Positions 52,624-62,200 of a stretch of 64,000 bases of DNA are shown here, in pieces. The DNA is from Niastella vici (GTDB lineage Bacteria > Bacteroidota > Bacteroidia > Chitinophagales > Chitinophagaceae). The number at the start of each line of letters is the position of its first letter. Position 1 is the first letter of the stretch. Below the pieces are notes generated by a model, which saw nothing but the letters and a program-made list of their open reading frames with translations, was not told the origin of the DNA and made no database searches. The position numbers and the translations under genes were made by a program. Location: NCBI RefSeq assembly GCF_002077945.1, contig NZ_LVYD01000075.1:1-64000 (forward strand), given 5' to 3'.

Positions 52624-55074
52624 TTGCAAAAGTGGATAGGGATCATATTGCTATTACTTGGCAATTGGGTAACAACTTATTGCCAGATCAATAAACCTGA
52701 TGGCAGCAGGTTTACCAGATCACTTTTGTCATCTGCGAAGAATAAATTAAACGAGGTGAAAGACTCCGTTAGTACATCAACCAACAGGTTATTACAAAAT
52801 TCACCTCTTAAGTCAAAAACAGGTGAAGTGGCTTCTGCGGTTGATACGGCGGCGCCTAAAATGGCCCCGACAACGGATGCCGTCACTGAGCCGGAAGATG
52901 ATGAGCCAACTACCTGGTTCATCGAACATCGTGGTTGTAAAAGCACGGTACGGATTCCCATCTATGCGTACATCTATGTTCCGGTTGTAAAGGAACCGGT
53001 GAATCCAAAAGAGCCGGAGATGCCAAAGCGCATACCCTTCCTACAGGTGCATGGCAACATTATGTACAACGTAAATTATTATTCGAATATCGATACGCCC
53101 TATAATGAGCAGAATGTTTATCAGCATACGGTGCAAACCTATCTGGATATTACTGTAAAGGGAAAATATCCCATGCGCCTGTACCTGACCAACCGGTTCA
53201 GCAATTCAAAGCTGTTCCGCAATTTTTCTGATCTCAACATGAACTATAATAATACCCAGTTCACCCAAAAGATCAAAACGCAGGTGCGGGAGAAATTCCT
53301 GGCTTCATTGCCTTCACCCACTGCCCCCGATAGTTTGAAGAATGAACTGGGCCTGACTATAAAGAAATTAAAGTTGCTGGATGGCTGGATCAAAAATCCC
53401 GCACTGATACAAAAGATGGTGGAAGAAAGAGAACGGGCCATGCGTGATTCTATAAAGGCAGGTCTGGACACCAGTTTCAGAATGCAGGCCCCGCAGAAAA
53501 GTGAAATAAAAGATTCATTGATCGCCCGCCTGAACCTGGATTCCAGTTCCATCTATAAACAATATACAGAGAAGAAAGCGCAGGCCGATTCGCTGCGTAA
53601 CCGGATAGTTGTATTGCAACAAATGGTGAAAACTGCCAATCAGCGGTCAAGACAGTCCGTTGACAAAGTGTGCAATGATATAGAAAGCGCAAAGAGCCCG
53701 GCCCGGCTGAAGCAGATCATGGAAGAAAACCATATTGGTGATTCCATCTTGCCAAAAGGGTATAAAACCTTAATGGCCATCCGTTCATTCGGTATTGGCA
53801 GAACGGTGGTGAATTATTCCGAGCTGTCGGCCAAAAATATTTCGGTGAACGGGTTCCAGGCCGAATACAATCCCGACGCGTATTATGCAGCCGCTACGGG
53901 CAGTGTAGATTACCGCTTCCGCGATTTTATTGTAAAAGGGCCAAAGCAATCGGGGCAGTATCTTACTGTATTGCGCTATGGAAGGGGATTGAAAGACGGG
54001 AACAATATTATATTCACCTGGTTCGGCGGCCGCCGGCAACTATACAATGCCGCTACGGTCGACACACAACAGGTGCAAACACAAACGCCGTCTTCGGGCC
54101 TAATGGGTTTTACCATTGAAGGAACATACCGGCTTACCAAAAACATTATACTGACGGCTGAGGTGGCCAAATCATCATACCCGGCCTATGCGAAGGATTC
54201 AACGGGCAAAAGCAGTCTGCCTTCCCAGATGCTCGAAATGAGCAATCGCCATAATGAGGCGTACTCGTTGAAAGCGGATGGGTTCTTCCCAAAAACACAA
54301 ACCACTGTGCGTGGTACGTTGAAACGGCTGGGTGCTAATTTTCAATCGTTCAGCACGTTTACCGATGGCTCGGCCCAAACCGCCTGGAGCGCCAACATAC
54401 AGCAATTGTTCTTTAAACGGCAGCTGACCCTGGCGTTGGGCGCCAATACCAACGATTTCAGTAATCCGCTTATTGGCAGCCAATATAAAAGCACTACCGT
54501 TTTTAAAAGTGTGCAGGCCACCTGGCGCCGCAATAGATGGCCGGTTATTTCGGTGGGATATTTTCCCAGCAGCCAGATCACCAAACTGGGCGATGGGCAA
54601 TATCAGGAAAACCTCTTTTATACCCTGACTGGTAACGTTACCCATTCGTACAGGGTGAGTAACCTGATGATGAATTCAGCACTGGTGTATACCCAGTTTT
54701 ACAACCGGTCAACCGATTCGGGTTTTGTTTATTTCAATACAAAGAACCTGTTGCTGAGCCATACCGTATTCTGGCAACAGTTTACGCTGCAGGGCAATGC
54801 ATCCGGGGCTTTCAACCAGGATTACAAGCTGTACACACTTGAAGGAAAGGCGTTGTACAACCTCAACAAATACCTGATGATAGGGGGTGGGCTTAAATAC
54901 AACCGGCAAACGGTTTTCAATATAGAGCAACTGGGGTATTCTGCGGAAACAATGGTGCAGATCCCGAAGTTTGGACAAATACAATTTTCAGCCGAAAAGG
55001 GATTTATCCCTGGAATGAATAAACAGCTCGTGCCAAACAATACGGGCAGGGCAACTTATTTTAAAACTTTTTGA
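52624..55074 (+). CDS. probable outer-membrane beta-barrel protein with periplasmic coiled coil
   Basis: An 816-residue protein beginning at a TTG that directly yields a signal peptide (QKWIGIILLLLGNWVTTYCQ); no ATG would retain it. The first ~270 residues are soluble. Residues about 270-380 are charged and helical (EERERAMRDSIKAGLDTSFR, EKKAQADSLRNRIVVLQQMV), likely a coiled coil. The last ~430 residues alternate polar and hydrophobic in beta-strand fashion (GNVTHSYRVSNLMMNSALVY, GQIQFSAEKGFIPG) as in outer-membrane barrels. No named family recognised. It lies 69 bases after the fibre gene and 10 before the next, so it may be the outer-membrane component or anchor for the giant protein. Confidence 0.75.
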   Translation: MQKWIGIILLLLGNWVTTYCQINKPDGSRFTRSLLSSAKNKLNEVKDSVSTSTNRLLQNSPLKSKTGEVASAVDTAAPKMAPTTDAVTEPEDDEPTTWFIEHRGCKSTVRIPIYAYIYVPVVKEPVNPKEPEMPKRIPFLQVHGNIMYNVNYYSNIDTPYNEQNVYQHTVQTYLDITVKGKYPMRLYLTNRFSNSKLFRNFSDLNMNYNNTQFTQKIKTQVREKFLASLPSPTAPDSLKNELGLTIKKLKLLDGWIKNPALIQKMVEERERAMRDSIKAGLDTSFRMQAPQKSEIKDSLIARLNLDSSSIYKQYTEKKAQADSLRNRIVVLQQMVKTANQRSRQSVDKVCNDIESAKSPARLKQIMEENHIGDSILPKGYKTLMAIRSFGIGRTVVNYSELSAKNISVNGFQAEYNPDAYYAAATGSVDYRFRDFIVKGPKQSGQYLTVLRYGRGLKDGNNIIFTWFGGRRQLYNAATVDTQQVQTQTPSSGLMGFTIEGTYRLTKNIILTAEVAKSSYPAYAKDSTGKSSLPSQMLEMSNRHNEAYSLKADGFFPKTQTTVRGTLKRLGANFQSFSTFTDGSAQTAWSANIQQLFFKRQLTLALGANTNDFSNPLIGSQYKSTTVFKSVQATWRRNRWPVISVGYFPSSQITKLGDGQYQENLFYTLTGNVTHSYRVSNLMMNSALVYTQFYNRSTDSGFVYFNTKNLLLSHTVFWQQFTLQGNASGAFNQDYKLYTLEGKALYNLNKYLMIGGGLKYNRQTVFNIEQLGYSAETMVQIPKFGQIQFSAEKGFIPGMNKQLVPNNTGRATYFKTF

Positions 55075-55084
55075 ACAGGATATT

Positions 55085-56182
55085 ATGAACAGGAAATGGA
55101 TGCTGTTTTGTTTACTGCTGTCTGGTGTGCTCACGGCTCATGCACAGGTTAGCATGACGCTGCAAGTGCCACCCGCTGGCGTATTGCTAAAAAATCAGTT
55201 ATGGAACCTGGTGCTGGTAAACGCCAGTAACTCCAATGCACTGGTAAAAGTAAATCTGGTGTTGCTCGATGTGCAAACCAACCAGCCGGTGATCACTGCC
55301 GTGTCGGCCCCGCTTTCCTTGAGCAAGGGCGCCCGGCAATTACAGGCCCGCGATGTTTCGCCTGTTCAATACACCTATAGCATTCCGGCAGCGCGCGTTG
55401 ATATGGACCCGAACGGCATGTTACCCGCAGGCCGGTACCAGGCCTGTTATTCGGTAGTGAGCGCTGAAAAAGGAGTTACGTTCGTGGAAAATTGCATTCC
55501 CGTTAATGTAGATCCCTTAAGCCCGCCATTGTTGAATACGCCCGCCAATGAAGATAAACTGCTAACGCCTTATCCGCAGTTCACCTGGCTGCCACCAACT
55601 CCCTTAGGTTTATTCAATGACCTGGGTTATGCAATTGTAGTGGTTGAGGTATTGCCCGGCCAGGGTAAAGCCGATGCCATTCAACAGAATATACCCCTGA
55701 ACGCAACCGTATATACGAAAGACCTTTTCTGGAATTATCCGGCTTCAACCCGGTCGCTCGATACCGGCAAAGTGTACGCCTGGCGGGTAGTGGCCATGAA
55801 CAGTGGAAAAGCGGTGGCGCTGAGCGATATCTGGACATTTAAAGTGTCAAAAGTTAAACCTGGCTTCGAACCGGTAAAAGAAGTGCCGTATGTAGAAGTG
55901 AAGCGTACGCAGGATGCCGTTATTGCCACGGCTGGAAGCGTGCTGCGCATCACTTACGATAATGCAGCTGCCGATTCAACCGTGAAATATACCATTACCA
56001 GCATAGAGGAAGCGGGCAACCCCGTGGTGCAGGAAGGTGAGCTGGCGGTGAAATACGGGCAAAACCAGTTGCAGGTACCACTGAAGAAGAATAAAAAAAT
56101 AGTGGAGAATAAAGTATACCTGTTCCGGTTCACCAGCAGCCGTAATGAAAGCTGGAGCGTAAAGTTCACCATGACGAAATAA
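55085..56182 (+). CDS. exported Ig/fibronectin-like protein of unknown function
   Basis: A 365-residue exported protein (signal to TAHAQ, about residue 21). The N-terminal ~130 residues form a beta-rich domain (QVPPAGVLLKNQLWNLVLVN, AGRYQACYSVVSAEKG). Residues about 145-260 look like a fibronectin type III-type domain (PPLLNTPANEDKLLTPYPQF, KVYAWRVVAMNSGKAVALSD with W). The C-terminus is a further strand-rich segment. It may be related to proteins of the TANFOR type found near large secreted proteins in Bacteroidota; that link is tentative. Tightly packed between the barrel gene (10-base gap) and the giant gene (74-base gap), so functionally tied to them. Confidence 0.75.
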   Translation: MNRKWMLFCLLLSGVLTAHAQVSMTLQVPPAGVLLKNQLWNLVLVNASNSNALVKVNLVLLDVQTNQPVITAVSAPLSLSKGARQLQARDVSPVQYTYSIPAARVDMDPNGMLPAGRYQACYSVVSAEKGVTFVENCIPVNVDPLSPPLLNTPANEDKLLTPYPQFTWLPPTPLGLFNDLGYAIVVVEVLPGQGKADAIQQNIPLNATVYTKDLFWNYPASTRSLDTGKVYAWRVVAMNSGKAVALSDIWTFKVSKVKPGFEPVKEVPYVEVKRTQDAVIATAGSVLRITYDNAAADSTVKYTITSIEEAGNPVVQEGELAVKYGQNQLQVPLKKNKKIVENKVYLFRFTSSRNESWSVKFTMTK

Positions 56183-56256
56183 TTGCACGGAACGTGCATG
56201 TTGATATAAAGGATTTGAATAAAAACAGTACCACCACTTAATATACCCCCAGTACT

Positions 56257-59200
56257 ATGATATTGAGTTTAGCTTTAAGGTATCAGAAACAAATAGCCTT
56301 GTTCCTGTTGAGCATTTCGTTTGTTCAGTTAACTATTGCAGAACGGATAGGCCGAAGGTATTATCCGTATAAACGGGATACTCATTACCCATCGTTGTTG
56401 TTTGGAGCGGGCCACAATAATGCCTGGTTGCCTTCCCGGCAATCGCAACGCGGCGATAATAGTTACCGCCCCGAAATCAGATTGGACAAAGTTGGGGAGG
56501 CTAACCGCCCATTCATTGGGGGGCCTTCGCAACCGGAGAGCCAGTCGTTTTCTTCGGTTAATGCCAACAACATGGTTGACCTGTTCAGCGGCGACTTCAG
56601 TTACAACATTCCTTTGCTCGATGTGGGCGGTTATCCGGTGAATATTGCTTACCACAGCGGTATCACTATGGATGAGGAAGCCAGCTGGGTAGGGCTGGGG
56701 TGGAATATCAATCCGGGATCCATCACCCGTAATATGCGTGGGGTGCCCGATGATTTTAATGGCGGTACCGATACCATGAAGAAAGTATCCTCTATAAAAC
56801 CCAATAAGAACTGGGGGGTAACATTGGGCGCGGATGTAGAATTGTTCGGGTTGTCAGCAGTAAAAGGCTCCGATGGTTCCACATTACAGAGTACTGGCGG
56901 TGGGGATTCTACAGTAGCTGGTTCAGTCGGTGTATCTATTGGCGCCAGCTATGGCATATTTCACAACACCTATAAAGGCTGGGGTTTTGAACGTTCATTG
57001 AATGCCTCTATAAATGCCGGATCAAAATCTTTCGGCAATCTGAGCGGCGGCCTCTCTTTGACAAATAATACACAGGAGGGGATTTCTATAAGACCCAGTT
57101 TGTCGTATCAATATTCTTTGCATACCAAGAATGAATACATCACTGCCGGAGCCGGGGTTTCGCTGTCTGCTACGTATAATTCCCGCACCGGACTTCAGGC
57201 TATTCAGTTAGGCGCCAATGTAACGCCAAAGATTATGGGGATAGGCGGGCGTTTTGATGGGGGGCTCACCTTTGCCTGGCCCACCTATTCGCCCAGTATC
57301 ACCATGCCCATGACCAATTCCAATACCAGTGTAACGGTAAAGGTGGGTTTTGAAGAAAAAGGAATTCATCCTTCTGCATATATAAGCGGGTATTGGGGAC
57401 AGGAATACATAGCGCCTGCTGATACGTCTGTTTCGATCCCTGTTTTTGGTTACCTCAATTACCAGAACATGGTCGGTAACCGGGATGCCGTAACAGACTT
57501 TAACCGGGAGAAAGAAATGGTTTACCGCGAGAAACCGGCTATTCCGCATATCGCTGTACCGTCTTATACGTATGATGTGTTTTCAATTTCGGGTGAAGGT
57601 ACCGGTGGCAGCTTCCGTCCTTATCGTGGTGATATAGGATTCATCGCAGATCACCGCATGCGTAGTAAAACCACCACCGATGCGGTGAGTGTTGATATTG
57701 GATTAGGCGATGCGGTGCATGGTGGCGTGGATCTGAATCACAACTATTCTTATACCCAAAGCGGTCCCTGGGAATCGGAAAACGTGATCGGCAATACGAT
57801 CAATTTTAAGAACAGCAGTAAACTTTTTGAAGCGGTTTACTTCCGTAATCCTTCAGAAAAAGCGATCAATACAACTGCTTTTTATGATGCTATTGGTGGC
57901 GATGATGTAGTGGTGCCAACCCTGTCGCAAAGCAGCAGGAACAGTCCGACCATTCTTGCTTCCAATACATTGAACCGCTATAGAGGAAAAACAAAAGTGG
58001 GCAGTATTGATATCAATGCTGCCAGTGCTACGCGCAATACCCGCGACAAACGGTCGCAGGTAATCACCTACCTCACAGCAGGAGAAGCTGCTGTTTCGGG
58101 GTTGGATAAATACATCTATCATCATACGATCAATAAATTCGGAAGCCGTCATTGTGACGATGTTTCTGTTGGCGATACGCTGGGTGTTGGCACCGGGGTC
58201 ATCGGGTATTATTATCCCAATACCGAATTCAGAGCACCGTATTGGGATCCAACACAGCTAAACAGTACTATTTATTTCGATTGGGAAAAATGGACACCTT
58301 ACTGGCTTCATAAAAAAGGGTATCCGGATATCAGTATTACGGATAAGTTTCCGGCTAATAATTTCACGGTTCGCTGGCTGGGCCGCCTGAAAGCGCCTGT
58401 GACCGGAACCTATGATTTTGGTGTACGGATGGACGACAGATGCCGCGTGTGGATGAATGATACACTATTATTTGACAACTGGAAACCCGGTTCAGGCGCT
58501 GATTGGATGACGAAACGGATAAACCTGGTGAAGGACCGTTTCTACGATCTTCGCGTGGAGTATATAGAATTTGGTGGCTATGCATTGATAGATCTTGCCT
58601 GGAGAAGACCCGATCAGCAGAACCACAGTTGGGACCGTGACCATAAAGATTCTATTCCAGGAATTTACCTGTATCCTCCCAAATTTGTTGATACCGCAAT
58701 TGTTGATGAGGTTATTACCCGGGAAGACCGCGTAAATAATTTCCGTAAAAGCAGTCATATTTCTGAAATAGATGTCTTAAACCCGGATGGCCGCCGATAT
58801 GTATATGGCATTCCGGTATATAATATTCATCAAAAGGAGGTGAGCTTTTCTGTAACGAAGGTCGACAGCCGCATTAATAATCAAACAGGCCTCACGACTT
58901 TTTCTTCGGATGAAAACAGTACCCATAATTCAAGTGGCAAATCAGGCTATTACAGCCGGCAGGAAACACCTGCTTATGCGCACTCGTTCCTGTTAACGGG
59001 CATTCTGTCGCCTGACTATGTAGATGTTACCGGCAACGGTATCAGTGATGATGATATCGGCGATGCCGTGAAATTCAATTACGCCAAAAGCGCCGGTATT
59101 GCCAGCCCTTTTGAGTGGCGGGCCCCTTATAACGACAGCGCCAACTACAGCGAAGGGTTGAAGACCTATAACCGCGATGACAAAGCACATTATATCAGTG

Positions 59201-62200
59201 GTAAAAAAGAAATGTGGTATTTGCATTCTATAGAATCAAAGACCATGGTGGCCACCTTTACCATGCAAAACCGGGAAGACCTGCAAACGATCAGTGAAAG
59301 TGGTGTTAAAGCAAACAGTGGAAAAGCCTATTGCCTGAAACAGATCGACCTGTATTCCAAGGCTGACTTTTTAGCCCATGGATCCGCTGCAACTCCGGTA
59401 AAAACAGTTCATTTTGAATACAGCTATGAACTGTGCCGTGGGGTGAATCGTTGGGGCAATAACCAGGGTAACGACTCTGGTAAACTGACCCTGAAAAAAA
59501 TATGGTTCACTTACAATGGCAATGATAAAGGAAAGCTGAATCCATATGTGTTTTATTATCATAATAACAATCCCCGGTACATAAGCAATGCTACCGATAA
59601 ATGGGGCACTTATAAAGATCCGGCACAAAACCCGGATGCAAGTTCTGGCAGTCCGCTGAATAATGCTGACTATCCATATGCATTACAGGACAGCGCCCTG
59701 GCTGCTTATAACGCAGCGGCATGGACGATGGATTCAATAAAATTACCTTCCGGTGGACGCATTAAAGTGAAGTATGAAAGTGATGATTATGCATACGTGC
59801 AAAACAGGCGTGCCACCCAAATGATGCAACTGGCAGGGTTTGGGCAAACCAGCTCCGGTTCTTATAATGATAGATTATATACAGTGGATGCAGACTTAAG
59901 TACACACGATCATCTGTTTGCTTATGTAAGGATACCGGTGCCGGTAAGTACAAAAGCAGAATTGTATGCCCGTTACCTGGAGGGGATGAGCAAATTATAT
60001 TTCCGGTTATTTGTGCAAATGCCCGATAACGATGGATATGGATCCGGTTCGGAATATGTACCCTGCTATGCAGAGCCTGATGTGGCAGCTGGTAACTGGT
60101 ATGGATTTACCAGTGACCCGAATGTGATCTGGATCAAAGTGGGCGGAGTGAATAATGCAGGTGACGGCGGCGGTTCATTGAGCCCGCTGGCACAGGCCGC
60201 AATAAATTACCTGCGGTTAAACCTGCCATCAAAAGCCTATTACCGCTCGGAACCGGGCGATGACCTGAATCCGATGGATGCTGTACGCATGATGGTGCCT
60301 TCGTTGCCCGATATCTCTAATATGTTACTTGGCTATACCAAATCGGCACGCTTCAGGAACCAGGCAGCTCACACGATTCCTGCCCGTTCATATGTGCGCC
60401 TGAATTGTGGAACCGGTAAAAAGTTAGGTGGCGGATTACGCGTAAAAACGGTGCTGATCTACGACCACTGGAATGCCATGACAAAGAAAAAAGAAACCGT
60501 ATATGGACAAAACTATGATTACACAACAGTACAAACGATAAACGGAAAAGAAACGTTGGTAAGCAGTGGAGTAGCTGCCTGGGAACCGGTTATCGGTGCA
60601 GAGGAAAATCCTTTCCACCTGCCGATCGAATACCAGGACCGGGTTTCGATAATGGCGCCTACCGCAGCGCAGTATAGCGAAGAACCGTTGGGCGAAGCGT
60701 TTTTCCCCGGCGCCTCAGTTGGTTACAGCAAGGTGCGGGTAAGAAGCATTCATGCAGATAAAACCCGCTCGGCCAATGGTTATGCGGAGACAAGGTTCTT
60801 TACAACCTATGATTTCCCCACTACCTGGGATTGGTCGGTAATTGATAATGATACCAAGAAACGATATAAACCTTTGCTCAGGAATTTCCTTCGTATAGAT
60901 GCCAAAAGCTACCTCAGCATAGCACAGGGCTTTAAAGTAGAATTGAACGATATGAATGGAAAGATGCGTTCAGAAGCAAGCTATGCAGAGAACGATCCTA
61001 AAAACCCTGTTTCTTATACTGAGAATTTCTATCATGTTGATAATGGTACTGTAACCTGGAAGCATTTGAACAATGCGGTTACCACCATCGATCCCTCAGG
61101 CAATGTTGATACAACCGCCACTATTGGGAAGGATGTGGAACTGATGGCCGATATGCGCGATCAGACGTCGGTTTCCATTGGCGCTAACATAAATGTGAAC
61201 AGCGACTTTTTCACAGTGGGTTCTTTCCCGGCTATTATTCCAACCCTTATACCGCTGTTCCAGAAAGAGACCACCCGGTTCCGGTCAGCGGCTATGACAA
61301 AAGTGATTCACCGGTATGGGATAATTGACAGTGTGATAGCCATTGATAAAGGAAGCAAAGTGTCTACAAAAAATATCCTGTACGATGCGGAAACCGGAGA
61401 TCCATTATTAACGAGAACACAAAACGAGTTTAATGATCCTGTTTACAATTTCACTTACCCGTCACATTGGGTGTATAAAGGAGTGGCCCCTGCCTACCAG
61501 AATATCGGCGCTATCCTTGAGCACCTGGAGGTAAAGAATGGCAAGATCATCAACGGAACGAATGGCCTCGATACCCTATACCTGACAGCCGGTGATGAAT
61601 TGCTGGTGTACAGCAAGGAGACTATTAGTACAACAGGCTGCTCTACTAGCACCTATGCATTCTTCCCTGATAGTTATAAATTATGGGTAATAGATTCGAA
61701 TGCCGTGAACGGCGGTCCGCAACAATTGTTCCTGGTAGATAAGAATGGAACACCTTTTTCTGGGAATGATATAACATTAAAAGTGATCCGCTCGGGCCAC
61801 CGCAATATGAATGGATCAGTAGGTGCTGTAACCTCGTTACGCAGCCCGTTGGTGCGGGGGGGCGATGGAAAATACCACCTGGTTTTTGATACGGCTACGA
61901 AAGTGATAACAGCCGGAGCCAGTGAGCTGGCGCAATTCTGGAAAGTGGCCGATAAAAGAAAAATGGATGTGCTTACAGATTGTATCCCCACTTCCAGCGA
62001 CAGTGCAGAGTTTGCCAATGAAGCCTGCTCGTGCATGCAACCATTCTTTGATCACCTGATAGCAACCAATCAATTATTTGTAAGATCATTCTGGCAACGT
62101 AAAACCATCAGCCAGTTGGTTGGTGAAATAGATGCGCCCGGTTTTAATGTTAACAACTGTCCTATATTGAAGGATAACCTGAACACGTATTTCCGCCCGG

